This document shows positions 43,539 through 57,063 of a stretch of DNA of 64,000 nucleotides, one piece after another; the first letter of the stretch is position 1, and each line of letters starts with the position of its first letter. The position numbers and the translations under genes are program-made. The stretch covers positions 40,938,569-41,002,568 of the forward strand of contig NC_088776.1 in the NCBI RefSeq assembly GCF_954871325.1, in the 5' to 3' direction. Source of the stretch: Gordionus sp. m RMFG-2023. Lineage: Eukaryota; Nematomorpha; Gordioida; Chordodea; Parachordodidae. The notes beneath the pieces were generated by a model. That model saw only the letters and a program-made list of their open reading frames with translations. It had not been told where the DNA came from and made no database searches.

Positions 43539-45514
43539 TAAGTGGGAAATAATTCTCTTAAAAAAACCGAAAAAAAATCCACTAAAATAATTCACCGGAA
43601 AATAATTCCCCCGAATATAAATCCTAGGAAAATATTTACTCGGAAGAATTCCCCTGGGAAAAAATTCCATAGTAAATATTTCCCGGAAAAAATTTCCCAG
43701 GAAATATATTCCCCATTATTTAGATTTTAAATTAAATCAAGGAGAAAATAAATCCCCGGAAAAAAAACCGGGAAAAAATTCCCCGAATAATTTTTTTCGA
43801 AATTATCAAAAATAACCCCGCCACTAAAATGACGGAAATATTTCTAAAAAATTCAGTATTTTATGAGCGTTGAGTATTTATTCTCGACGTTTCAGGATTT
43901 TTTTTGAGCATTATTTCTGTTTTATTTCTAAGCGATATAGGGCAATCTTAAAATATGAGAATTGATATATCGGTTGACTTTGATACATTATAATTTAGTA
44001 GATAGCATAAAAAATATAAATTTGTGACATTTTGGAAAGTAAAGATGATAGATTTTTATTTACAATTTAAACTTGAAAAAATAAAGTGAAAACAAATTTT
44101 TCCCTAGAAAGAGGGAGGTTATTCCCATAATCTACTTTTTATCTGGTTTTCAATATATATTATGAAAACAAATCATTTAACCACATTATATTTATCGTGT
44201 GGGGGGGGGGGGTGTATTTATAACCAAAGTGGCATTAAAGCTAAAACAAATATATGAATATGAATATTATAACACTATTCTGTTCCATGCGTTTATATGT
44301 CTGCCTGGGATTTATTTTCCGGGGATTTTTTTTCCGGGGAATTATTTTCCTAGATTCATGTGAAGAGTGGAATAATCTATTTCAGCATATTATAGGTCAC
44401 AAATAGCCTAAGATATAAGAACTAATTGAATAGATGAGGATGGAAATAGCCGTCGAATGGACAAAATCGGTAAATTGAGTATTGGGACATACACTCTCAA
44501 AAAAATCGTAGTTACGCCACAAAACAAAATATTTTGAAAAATATATGTATTGATCTTTTAGAAGAGAGAAATACTTACCTAATTTTCTCTATTCAATTGG
44601 GGAACATATACGTTCTAGAATTGTTTCACTTGAATAATATGACTTATATTGTTTCATATTTCCAACTGATTTAAATTTTTAATATATTTCCAGAAACTTC
44701 ATGGAAATGATTAATAATTTGTGTAAAAATAAATATTTGTTTTAAGATAAAAATTTGATTTTCGATAAATATCTAAAAGTTGATGAAAATAGGTGAACTA
44801 AATTTATTTAACTTTCGTTTTATGAACCTCAAATCTTAGAAGGAATTTGAATTTAAAAATCATTTTGATTTAATTAAAGTAATGCAGATTCGGGTCAAAA
44901 AATGGTATGAATTTATAAATCCAGGCTAAAATAAAATATCTGGGCTGGCCATTATCATTACTTAGCTTATAATAATATCTTGCTTAATATCACAGAGGCT
45001 AGGTATCCAATTCGTTTATTTTACAAATATTGTTTTGTTTAATTTTCACCAAACCTGGATTAGGGATAAAGCCATAACATTATACATATATTGGTTAGGG
45101 TTAATTAATAATAATTTGAAAATTTGGTTAGGTTTAATATTAATCACTGGTTATTATTCATAATTTTGTTTAACAATTTTATTTGGAAAATACAGGATTT
45201 TTTTTTATTTTGTTGATTTTCTAAAAAACTTTAATTTTATGTGGGGATTTTTTTTCTGGGGATATTATTTTTCCTATTTTGTTAATTTTCTAAAAAATAA
45301 TTTAATATTAGGATCAAAAAAAGGGGAATTATTTTCCGGGGAAATTTTTTCCGAGGAATTTTTTTCTGGGGAATTATTTTCCTAGGAATTTTTTTCTGGA
45401 GATTTTTTTCAGAAAATTATTTTCCGGGGAATTTTCATCCGGCGAATTTTTTTCCCGATAATATTTTTTCCAGGGATTCCGAAAATTTTTTTCCGGGAAA
45501 TTATTTTTATAGAT
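43539..45514. repeat. Foldback region of CCGGGGAA/TTCCCCGG word arrays
   Basis: At 43539-43800 the word GGAAAAAATTCCCCGG-like is repeated about 15 times in one sense. At 45240-45510 (and 44310-44350) its reverse complement TTTTCCGGGGAATT recurs. The two arrays face each other over about 1.4 kb of AT-rich DNA. The layout is like the other word-array elements here, but I could not find end sequences or a target duplication. Confidence 0.6.
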
Positions 45515-45626
45515 TCTAAATTGGATACTAATCAACTGCGTCTAGAGGGTGTTAATTCTAGAATTTTTATCAATATAAAAGTCTTTGATATTTGATTTCT
45601 ATAGGTTCCGTGCTCTATTTAAATGT

Positions 45627-46860
45627 CTTTTTTTTCCTTTCCTTTCCTTTCCTTTCCTTTCCTTTCCTTTCCTTTCCTTTCCTTTCCTTTCCTTTCCTTT
45701 CCTTTCCTTTCCTTTCCTTTCCTTTCCTTTCCTTTCCTTTCCTTTCCTTTCCTTTCCTTTCCTTTCCTTTCCTTTCCTTTCCTTTCCTTTCCTTTCCTTT
45801 CCTTTCCTTTCCTTTCCTTTCCTTTCCTTTCCTTTCCTTTCCTTTCCTTTCCTTTCCTTTCCTTTCCTTTCCTTTCCTTTCCTTTCCTTTCCTTTTCCTT
45901 TCCTTTCCTTTCCTTTCCTTTCCTCTTTTCTTTCATTTCTATTTTCCTACCCCTATTTCCTTCCCTAGCTCTTTACATTTTACTATTTATTTCCTTTTCC
46001 TTTCCCATTTCTTTTTTCTTTCTATTTCCTTTCCCTTCCCATTACTCTTTTTCTTCCCCTTTCCCTTTTTCCCCATCTCCTCTCCCTTTTCTTTTATCTT
46101 TTCCTCTTTTCTTACCTTTTTCTATTTTATTTCCCCCTTTTCGTTCCTTCCCTTTCGCTTTCGCTTTCGCTTTCCTTTACCTTTTGCCTTTTCCTTTCTT
46201 TTACATATTCCTTATTTTCTTTTCCTGCCCTTTATTTTCTTTTCGCTTTCCTTTTCCCTTTTCTTTCATAATATATCTTTCCCCTGCTTCCTTTCTTTTC
46301 CTTTTTCTTTTACCCTTTACTTTTTATTTTCCCTTTTTTTATTACCTTTTTCTTTCACTTTTCCTTCTCATTTTCTTTCCAAAATTCGTTATCTTTCCTT
46401 TTTTATTTATCTTCCTTTCGCTTTTCATTTTCTTTCCCTTTCCTTTCCTTTTTTCTTTCGCTTTACTTCCCTATCCTTTTATTTCCTTTTTTCTTTCCTT
46501 TCTCCTTCCATTTTCTTCTTCTTTTCAATTCCCATATTTCTTTCCCTTCTTTTCCTTTCCTCTTTAGTTTTTTGTTCCCATTTTTTCCTTCTAATTTTCA
46601 TCTATATTATCCTTCCTTTAACATTTTTTAAAATATACCTTTTCCTTCCTATTTTAAACAGATCAATATTATAAACGCCTCTAAATTATATATATCTTGA
46701 ACATTTCGTCTTTCCCCTTTGTTATTTTATATAATATTCCTTTATTAAATAACTTCTTCTTTTTTTTACCTTTCTTTTTTATTTACCATTCTTTTTTATT
46801 TATCCTTTCTTTTTTATTTATCCTTTCTTTTTTATTTATCCTTCTTTATTTTACTAATTG
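45627..46860. repeat. Pyrimidine tract with (TTTCC)n microsatellite
   Basis: About 60 nearly perfect TTTCC units (45634-45925) grade into roughly 900 bases of degenerate T/C sequence. The + strand is almost free of purines throughout. Three frames stay open over it only because T/C codons contain no stops, so these are not genes. Confidence 0.95.
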
Positions 46861-47290
46861 GCAAAAATATTAAAGAAAAACAATGAATCTATTAAAAATA
46901 AGATGCTCAAAGAAAAAAAAATAAATTTGGAAGAAGATAATAATTTTTTTTGGAAAAAAGACAATGATGATTTATTTGTTTTTCCCCTTTTTATATCTAT
47001 TACAAACATAAATAATAATTGATTAATAATATAATTAATTTAAAAACAAATATTAAAATAATTTTTTTATTTACTACAAAAATAATATTCTAGATCATAT
47101 AAAACAAATAACATCTCTATTAATAAAAAATAATTTAAACAATATTCTCATAGTAAAATCAAATCGACAAAAATGGCAACCAACATGTTTTGAACAAAAA
47201 TTAGCAAATATAATCAACACTAGTTGGAAGCCAAACATCATACTCCAACCTCTCCTCCGGCATCCTCCCATAATTATTTTTTCCATAGTA
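46640..47290 (-). repeat. Terminal-repeat-like segment of an old Gypsy-type fossil
   Basis: About 46850-47210 matches 60890-61270 in direct orientation (for example AATAACATCTCTATTAATAA and GATTAATAATATAATTAATT). The adjoining body reads as Gypsy-type in reverse orientation, so this is probably one of its long terminal repeats. Age: old, judged by divergence. Confidence 0.5.
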
Positions 47291-47299
47291 GTTTAAGGA

Positions 47300-50200
47300 T
47301 TCAAACGGTAACATTATTATTGTTAGTTCGTTAGCTCCTTGAGTCCCCTTACTTTGTTCACTAGCAAGTTAATCCCCTTTCATTGTTATTATCAATCGCC
47401 CAGGTATTTAGTCACACCATATCCATAGATGTTCTTTGATTTAGTTGTCTCCTTAGATTTTTTTGCGGATATATTGAGCACTATATTAAGATAAATATAT
47501 TGATACCACCTTAACCCTGACATTATTTTTGATAATGTACTGTTATCATTGTAGATTTTTTTAAATGAATTTTGAATCAATTCCCTCCTATTTTTACTCC
47601 CGCTCGTAATCCCAGGTTCCACTCCTCTGTAGAGTTGTTCTGTGCCGTATACCTTCTCTTCCATCTGAAAAATTTCCTCCACTCAATTTGCGTCCCATAT
47701 TTTTTTACAAACTCCTGACTCCTATTTTCTGTTACTTCCAAATACTCTAGCCCATACGGTCTGTTCTACCATAAATTCAGGTTCATCCTCCATTTCGGTC
47801 CACCTTTCTCTGTGCCTCGATTGGGCTAAGCGAATCCAACCAAATTTCTTCCCAAACACTTCTCTGCCGGAAATTGTTCCGCTTCTTTTTACTGTTATTA
47901 TAATACGACACTGCTACCCAAATCTCTCCGTCACCATACTTTGATTTTCTTAACCAGTTCTTGACCACTTCTACCATTATCTCCGCCTGACCATTTAAAC
48001 TCGGGGGATCCACTGACTCCAAAATATGTCTGGTTTCTGCACAAGAAACCTTGATCTACTGATAAAGGCTGGACCCCCGTTCAAAACAATTATTGTAGCG
48101 ACTCCAAATCTAGCCATAGATTTTTCAATGTTTTTATAACCACTTGAGTTGTTAAGCCTCTTACCTCTTTATACTCCACCCATTAAATAGGCATCAAAGA
48201 AATCAATCTGCACGCGTTACCACGACTAAGTTGCTTTCGGCCACTCACTTTCCTTGTCTTTTAGGGCATCAGGAATTAAATCTCACAAATGCTTGGCTGA
48301 TACTTTCAATATCTTTATTCATTTCTGACTACCATATATTATCCCAGCCCCATTGTTATATTTTCTCCATTCCTTGATGTCTAACTTGAATCATTGCCAT
48401 CACTACTTTTATTAACTTGAACGACATAACTCTGCGACTTCCTCACATTATACATTCATCTATTATTGCCACCTCCTTTTTTATATATTTGAAAGTTTTA
48501 TCTACATCCTGCCACGCTTTCCATCCTTTTATGCACGCCCTGATTCTCTTCAATTCCCGATCTTTTAAAGTTGCTTTTTTAATTACTTCCCACGTCACCG
48601 GCCCATCCCTAAATATTTCGGTCATCTTTCTGATCAGCACTTGCTATCTTTATCATCTTATTCTTCGCATTCTTATTCCCGAAATTTTCTCGAGCTCCAC
48701 ATCTAGATAAAATGTCCGGTAAATAATTTTCTCAACCTGGTTGATATTTCACTTGTACATCAAAACTACCTACCAACAAAAAACATCTTTGTAGCCGGGG
48801 CGATAGTATTATTTCTTTGTTGTCATTTTTGAATAAATTCACGCGGTTTATGATCCGTATTTATAATAAATCTGCACCCAATAAGATATTCTCGACTGGT
48901 TAGCGCTTCTAAATCAATAACAGATTACCTGGTCTCTGCTGCTCTTATCCTGAGAAAATAACACCATCCTATCTAATTCAATACAATGCAACAAGGTTCC
49001 TCCTACACCTTATAAGACGCTTGACAGCCAATAATATCTCCATTATTATAGCACACTAAAATGGGGTTTTTCCCGTTCTGTATTTCAAAAGTTGTCTCTT
49101 GTTCATCTTTTCATTTAAATGTTTATCCTTTCTTCAGGATATAATGGAGCTGCTATTTGAACAAATCCTTTCACAAACCGATGATAAAAGTTGATCATTT
49201 CCATAAAGGTTTGCACTTCTACTATATTATTAGATCTTAACATGCTGATAATTCCTATCATATTTTTCTCCAATGGTCTCACCTCTTTCCCCATAATTTT
49301 GTGTCAGCTCACTATTCTTTGCATCTGCCCGCAATCCTTTTTATCTGATCATCCGAAATACTTCCCCCAATCTCTATTCATGTTGTTCGGACGTTCTTAC
49401 CGTCACCAACACATAGTCCATATAGTAAAAACCCCTCCATTCCTTGGAAAAAGGCCGCCATTGTTCGCTGAAAAAATAAGGACTGGATAACTAAGTCCAA
49501 TTGACATTCTACAAAATGTATATAATCCCTTTGGCTTAGTAATGGTTAATGATTTCTTTACTTCCAGTTTTACATGCAGCTGCATATATGTATTTGAGAA
49601 ATCAAATTTTTAAAAATAAATATTTCTTTTAAATTGGCCAACTTCAATGTGGCAAAGTAATTTGACTTCCACAACCCATGGATTTAGCGTGATCCGAAAA
49701 TCTGCGCGTAAACGTAGCGGGCCACTGGCTTTCTTCACAGGCACAAGCAGAGTCGCCCATTCACTATATTCTACGGGTCATACGATGCCCTTCTGTGCCC
49801 ATTGACCCAATTCCATTTCTTATTCTTTTTTCCATTCAAACAGTACTCGTCGTCTCATCTGTTTGCCATCATTTAATATAATATCCACTCTATAATCTCT
49901 GAGGCACCCCAACAAATATTCGTTAAAATTTATTGATAATTCGGTACTAATCTCCAAACTCACTATTGCACTTTAGTCACCAATTTCCCTCCATCTTCTT
50001 CATAAAGTGGCAACTTTCCTTCATCATTTTGCGTCTCAGAATTTATCATCTCACAATTTTCTTGATACGGCAATACGTCCCCTTCCCCAATCTTTCCGTT
50101 TTCCTCCCTTCTCTTAAGATCACGATAACCTTTACAAAATCCAACTTCACCCAGGCAATTTTTACTCATTTCTCCCCCAGAAATATTCCTCCCCATTTCT

Positions 50201-51450
50201 CTCTTAGAATTCTTCCTCCTATTTCGCTCTTAGAATTAATTTCCCCTATTTCGCTCCTAGTATTATATTTCCTTACTTCCCATAATTATTCCTTATTAGT
50301 TCATAATTTAACATGGTCTCAACTCCCGGCAGTGCCATCTCACTCTCGAACTCCATAACCGCATTCCTTCGGTTATTCATACAAATACACCCGAGACCCG
50401 ACCATAAAAAATACTCTCCAAAAACTATACATTGACTAATTCGAGTGCGCCAATCCCATCACAATTCCGCTTCTATATTTCGATTGATAATCCATAAATC
50501 GAATACCTCAACCCACTCATTAAATATTGCTTCATTCAACTCTACCCATAGCAGCCAATGGGGTCTCATCAAATTGTCTTATATTTAATCTCTCATTCTC
50601 TATCATTCCCCCAGGTTAAATACTCTAATATCTATTGTATCCAATTACTGAAGCTCCTATATCAAACTAAATGGGAACCATTCTCTCATTTAAATTTTTC
50701 ATCACTCTAGAACAAGGATAGTGTACCACCCCGACTTGTAGCAAATTTACCCCTCCTTTGTCTATCGCATCGCCTCGACCCGTATTTCACATTTTGCCAT
50801 CATATAGTCACAAATTCACACAGTCCCTTGTCACATGTTCCCCTTTTCGTTAGCTAGAACATTTAATACTTATCTCCCCATTTTCTTCTATATTGAGCAC
50901 ACTGACTTCGCTTTTCCAATAGTCAGCACATTTGAAGCATTCTAGCTTATCCCACTCGGTGGAAAACTCATTTATTGTTGTAACTGCTCGTATTATACTC
51001 CTCCATATCATGACCAAAGTGGCCACAGCCCGCACATATTAATCTTGTTTGTTTCATTTGACAATAAGGATTTATATGTCCAAATTTTCTACAACCAAAA
51101 CATTTTGTCTCACTTCACTCTCCGAGCATATGACCTGGTTTATCGCAATTATAACAATACATCACTTCTCTACTTCGCGACTTAAAATTCTGTCTTATTT
51201 CTATTCTCCTTCCTCGCGAATTCTCTTGGCTCTCTATATGGCCACAATGCTCGATTATTATCAAATTCTGCCTATCAGAACTATGCACTGATTTTCCTAT
51301 ATCACTATCCATCCACCCCTTTATTAACTTCTGAACCGGTAACCACATTACCTTACATATCACATCTCCCTCTCCACTGTGTCCCTCGATTCTCAAAGTC
51401 TGCTCCTATATTTTTACACTGCGACTCCACCTCATTCTCTCCCTAAATTA
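47300..51450 (-). mobile_element. Old Gypsy-type LTR-retrotransposon fossil
   Basis: Read on the - strand, recognisable parts in order are a gag-type zinc knuckle (CYNCDKPGH near 51.15 kb), reverse transcriptase segments (about 49.4-49.7 kb) and integrase segments (about 47.8-48.6 kb). Base composition is less AT-rich than the surroundings. It is broken, with many breaks, and looks old. Confidence 0.75.
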
Positions 51451-51739
51451 AACTACATATCCATATTACTAATATTACTAACGATCCTAAGATATTATAT
51501 TGTATTTCTCAGTACTTAACAAATTTTAATGTCTTCATTTTTGCATATTAAAAATAACTCACTTTTAAAATGAATATATTAATTATCTGTAAGTTTAAAA
51601 GATACGTTATTATCAATAATGCAAATAATCACACAATACACATATACATCCGTTTATCACTGTATTTATTAATTCAGTACGGTATGCACAGTTTTTATCT
51701 GTAATTCTCAAAATTATAACTCTTAACAAATTTTTTAAT

Positions 51740-52080
51740 GAAACTTGTGATACACGAATTAATCTTATAATACACGCTTAATTAACTTCTAAATTGATGC
51801 CTGACACATGAATTAGTTAAATTTTCTAATAAACAAGTCTTAATGATTTTATTAATGAAACGTCCGACATACGGGTTATCTAATACAACGCTTAACTAAC
51901 TATTTAATTGATACATCCACACATGGCTTATCTAATACAACGCTTTCTTATTTTGAAACGTCCGAAACACAACATACATAATTAATGCTTAACTTATTGT
52001 TTAATGAAAGGTTCGACACACGGCTTATCTAATACAACGCTTAACTAAATATTTTATTGAAAATACCAACACATTGCTAA
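51740..52080. repeat. Irregular tandem repeats with GGCTTATCTAATACAACGCT
   Basis: The word is present about three times, with AAACGTCCGA and TTAACTAACT between copies. The position next to the fossil suggests part of its terminal repeat. Confidence 0.6.
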
Positions 52081-52138
52081 GCTAATCAATTGAAATGTTA
52101 ACCTTTTATTAAATTCGAAAACTGTCTTTGGCCACCAC

Positions 52139-52770
52139 TAGTGTTGCGTAATCGGCTAATTTTAGCCGACTAAAAACGGCTTAGCCGAGATTTTAGGTGG
52201 AAAAATCGGCTAATTAGGTATAGCCTTAAAATCGGCTAAGCCTAATTAGGCTAAGCCTAAAAATCGGCTAAACCTAATTAGGCTAAGCCTAAAAATCGGC
52301 TAAGCCTAAAAATTGTCTAAGCCTAAAAATCGGCTAAGCCTAAAAATTGGCTAAGCCTAAAAATGGGCTAAGCCTAAAAATTGGCTAAAATAAATTAGTC
52401 AAAATTCTGCATCGATGCTTAGCATTAATTATTATTTATTTATTTTAGTAAAATAATTTATTTTATTTATATTTAATGTAAATATTTTATTATTATCAAC
52501 AAATAAACATGATATGATTTAATATTTTTTATTTATATTATTATATTTTGAAATGAAAATAAATTTATTTATTTGATGTTTTTTTAATAAAAAAAATAAT
52601 ATGCTGCTATATTGTAAAAATGTAATATTCTTTATAATATAATTTATTAGTGATTTTCACAATCTTCTTTGTAAATACATCTTTTATTGAGGAATTATAT
52701 TGTAAATTTTATTAGATAAATAAACAATCTTTTAGGTGAAATCTTTTATCATTTTTTTAAAATTATCTAT
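52139..52770 (+). repeat. Left terminal arm of the foldback element
   Basis: 52139-52390 is an array of about fifteen GGCTAAGCCTAAAAATC-type units. 52400-52770 is AT-rich arm sequence that pairs with 60180-60560. Confidence 0.88.
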
Positions 52771-52780
52771 TTATTATTAA

Positions 52781-53279
52781 TGTTAAATAATATTAACTTT
52801 AAAAAATTATTTTTTTTTTATCCTTAAGTCATTTATGGCGTAACTTAAATATTTCAAATGTAATAAAAATTGTTTCTTTCTTTTTGTTAAAAACAACTTT
52901 TTTTTTATTTTAAATCAATTTGTTTATAAACTAATATTAAATTTTATATTTTATAAATCATTTACTTAACAAACTAATATTCAATTTTTTATTTTTAACT
53001 TTTTAAAAAAAGATCAATTTATGATAAATTACATTGTCAATATATATAGCAAACTATTTTTGAATATGTGATCATTATATTTTTTTAATTTAAATATCAA
53101 TAAATTCACGTAATATACGTTTACACCATTTATGTTCTGCTTTTGATTTCTGCAACCTTTTCAAAGTCTTTAGTTTAAAAGAGAATGTAAAATATAAATA
53201 GTTTAAATAAACGATTTTTTATATAAACTAATCTTCAAAAATACTTTATGGATTACATCAAATATTCAAAGATACTTCA
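52781..53279 (+). repeat. 5' long terminal repeat
   Basis: 499 bp, starts TGTTAAATAATATTAAC and ends AAAGATACTTCA. Confidence 0.93.
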
Positions 53280-56200
53280 TGGTGGCAGCGGAGGGATACG
53301 AACTATACAATTTAGACAATTTAGACATAAACAATATGGATACCGATAATAATTACACAGCTAACGATGCTTACAAGGTCACGGTATATTTGAATGACAT
53401 GCCTATTTTGATGCAGATCAACACCGGGTCAAAGTATAGTATTCTACCGATTCATATCGCGAAAAAGATTGGAGTAAAAATCTTAAATAAATCAGATATT
53501 AAATTAACTGGTTATGATGGAAACACAATAAAAGTTTTAGGAACTACCAAAGTCAAGGCAAAATTCGAAGACAAAAGTCAAATCTTAACTGCTTATGTAG
53601 TCCAGAGTGATAAGATTGCACTGTTAGGAAGGACCTGGATAGCAGTCTTTAGAAATATACTAGATAGATTTGTAAACTTAGTCGAAGAAGATTATGACAA
53701 TACTATTCAAGAACTGATCAAACAATGCGAGTCAAAACTTAGCAAGAAACCAATACTACGCAATTATGTCAAACTACATCTAAAACAAGGTGCTACACCG
53801 AAAATCATACCTCCCAGGCGTGTACCTTATTCTAGAATGGAATTGGTTACAAAAGAACTACAGAAGTGGATAAGCGACAAAATAATCGAACCTGTTGAAG
53901 AGGTAAGATGGGCCAGTCCTCTCACTCCTGTTGTCAAGAGCGATGGTTCAATTCGGCTATGTGTTGACTTCAAGAATACTATTAATCTTGCGTTAGAGGA
54001 TTTCAAGTACCCAATTCCACGCATTAATGACCTTATGGCAAAGTTATCGAAAGGCAAGAAATTTACAAAGATCGACTTTAAAAATGCATTTCTTCAAGTT
54101 CCAATACACAAAGAATCAAGAGACTTTCTCACTATTTCAACTCATAAAGGCTATTTCAGGTTTACAAGACTTCCGTTTGGATTAAAAACTTCGTCAGCAA
54201 TATTCCAACAAACCATGGATAATATTTTCGGGAACATGAAAGACGTCGTGTTTTATATTGATGACTTATTGATTACTGGGGAGGATGATGAAGCTCACGT
54301 GAACAACATAAAAATGGTATTTGACAAAATATCAAAGTATGGGCTTACACCAAACTTCACAAAGAGTATATTTTTAAAAAAAAACTACGGTTTCTAGGTC
54401 ACGATATAGACGACAATGGAATCCATCCGAACGCAGATAAAATAAAGGCTATTTCTAATATGCCTGAACCTAAGACAAAAGAAGAGTTGGCAACTTTTTT
54501 GGGGATGGCGAGCTATTATCGAAAATTTCTGTGCAATTTTGCTGACATCGCCGATCCCTTATACAAAATAGTAAATAAAGACAAGTGGTCATGGGATAGT
54601 ACACATCAAGAAAGCTTTGATTACCTAAAAAACTCATAAGCACTCCGCCTACGTTAAATTTTTATAACCCGGATCTACCAGTGGGCATTGCAACTGATGC
54701 TTCAAAGAAAGGTTTAGGCTCAGTCTTATTTCATATTGAGGGTGATGGCAAAGAAAAACCCATCGCTTTCGCGTCAAGAGCACTATTGAAATCAGAGTTA
54801 AATTATACCAATATCGAAAGAGAAGCTTTGTCGGTAATTTACGCGGTTAAAAAATTCCAGGAGTATTTAATAGGCACAAGATTTGTAATAATTACCGACC
54901 ACAAGCCACTCGTGTATATATTTACGAAGGGACTCAAGGACAATTCTTCCATATCAATGCGACTCCAAAAATGGAACTTGGCTATGGGAGCGCATGACTT
55001 TACGATAGTTCACAGACCCGGGAAACGAAATATTGTACCAGACTGTTTGTCCAGATTACCACTAATGAATACAGAAGAGATGGTACAAAAGTTAGATGAC
55101 GAAATAATTGATGACAATTTTTGGGACACACCAATAAATTTTAAAAGAATAGTTAAAGAAACTAATATTGAACAAGAACTAATGGAAGTAATTAATGATA
55201 TAAGGAATCATGAGCAGATAAAGAACAAAACGTATAAAAATATGGTATTGGAATTGAGTTTAATCAAAGGTTGCCTTTTTAAAGAGAATAGGATCATAAT
55301 ACCGAAAGGTATGAGAAAAGAGATTTTGCAAGAGTTGCATAATGGGCATCTCGGTGCTGGAAAAACAAAATCATTAGCGAGAGAGTATCTGTGGTGGCCT
55401 GGTTTAAATGCAGACATAGATCAGGAGGTAAAGAATTGCGATGCTTGCAATAAATACGCAGACAATCCTCATAATATTCAAAACCCATGGGAAACAGCAA
55501 CGAAAGTATTCGAGCGCGTACACATAGACTTTGCAGAGTTAAAGATAATAATTTTATGGTATGTGTTGACGCCTTCAGCAAATTTCCTATTATTAGGAGA
55601 ATGAGAAACACAACTACGGAATCAACGATTAAAGAATTGATGAAAATAATAAGTTTATTTGGTATACCTAATAGAATAGTCAGTGATAATGGAACTAACT
55701 TTACCAGTAAATTATTTAAGAAATTTTGTGAAGATCACGAAATCGAACACTTGCTCACCGCACCTCACCACCAACAGTCCAATGGCCAATGTGAGCGTAT
55801 GATTAGATCAATGAAAATGAATATGAAAAGGAATATGGAAAATAATAATAAAATAGACGTAGACATAGCTCTAGAAAAGTTTCTTTTTAATTATCGTAAT
55901 ACACCCAACGCAACGACCAACAAAATACCAAGCGAAGTAATGTTCTCCAGAATGATTAGGATAAAATGGGAGTTGATAAAACCGAGGGATGAAAGAGATC
56001 ATATACTAAATCGCAAGATATCAATAGATAGGGATATAGAAATAGGAGACAGCATATGGTATAAAATTTTTAAAGATAATAATTGGGAAAAAGGTACAAT
56101 AATGCGCAAAAACGGAAATTTGTTGTATGATATAGATACTGGGAACAAAATTATAAAAAGACACTTGGACCAAATAAAAAGAAGATCAACTAATGTAGAA

Positions 56201-56569
56201 CTTTCTTCTAATGGTGCAACAATTTTTAAAGCGAATGTTAATAATAATGCATCACCTTATACATTGAATTTTAGAAGGGGAGGTGATGAACCAAGAAACC
56301 AAAACGTACAAGTAAATGATCAGAATCGCAACGTTCAAAGACCAGTTAGAAATAGTGTGTTGCCTAGAAAATTTGAAAATTTTATAATGAATTAAATTTG
56401 ATAATAAAATTTTTTTCTTTTCATTATATTAAAACAAAATTAGTTTTTTTGTGTGTGGAACTAAATAGATAAAACGTACAAAAGATCAACGAAGGGGTTA
56501 ACGAGCAAGAATGACATACAACTAAATTATAGACAGAGGGCAAATAAAAAATAAAAAAAAAGTGTGAAA

Positions 56570-57063
56570 TGTTAAATAATATTAACTTTAAAAAATTATT
56601 TTTTTTTTATCCTTAAGTCATTTATGGCGTAACTTAAATATTTCAAATGTAATAAAAATTGTTTCCTTCTTTTTGTTAAAAACAACTTTTTTTATTTTAA
56701 ATCAATTTGTTTATAAACTAATATTAAATTTTATATTTTATAAATCAATTTACTTAACAAACTAATATTCAATTTTTATTTTTAACTTTTTAAAAAAAGA
56801 TCAATTTATGAATTACATTGTCAATATATATAGCAAACTATTTTTGAATATGTGATCATTATATTTTTTTAATTTAAATATCAATAAATTCACGTAATAT
56901 ACGTTTACACCATTTATGTTCTGCTTTTGATTTCTGCAACCTTTTCAAAGTCTTTAGTTTAAAAGAGAATGTAAAATATAAATAGTTTAAATAAACGATT
57001 TTTTATATAAACTAATCTTCAAAAATACTTTATGGATTACATCAAATATTCAAAGATACTTCA
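56570..57063 (+). repeat. 3' long terminal repeat
   Basis: 494 bp, the same ends; differs from the 5' copy at only a handful of positions, mostly in A/T run lengths. Confidence 0.93.

Larger units (their letters stand above)
52781..57063 (+). mobile_element. Young Gypsy-type LTR retrotransposon
   Basis: Two long terminal repeats with TGTTAAAT...CTTCA ends (52781-53279 and 56570-57063) and a 5-bp target duplication ATTAA (52776-52780, 57064-57068). A primer-site-like sequence TGGTGGCAGCGG directly follows the 5' repeat, and an A-rich purine tract precedes the 3' repeat. Internal parts in order are an aspartic-protease-like segment, reverse transcriptase (YIDDLL), RNase H and integrase (zinc-binding part and core with NGQCERM). 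It is broken, with about two or three breaks, but the repeats are nearly identical, so the insertion is recent. It sits in the left arm of the foldback element and is therefore younger than it. Confidence 0.93.

Noticed and set aside
43485-43730. Two opposing ORFs of about 60 codons with repeated Phe-Pro or Ile-Pro motifs
   Set aside because: Produced by the CCGGGGAA word array; no conserved domain.
45585-46674. Long open frames (up to 360 codons) of Phe/Leu/Ser/Pro on + and Lys/Glu/Arg/Gly on -
   Set aside because: They are by-products of the TTTCC pyrimidine tract, which cannot contain stop codons in T/C-only frames. The peptide merely repeats the microsatellite.
53827-54057. Antisense ORFs over the young Gypsy element and elsewhere inside recognised genes
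   Set aside because: They are shadow frames of the real coding strand with no independent motif.
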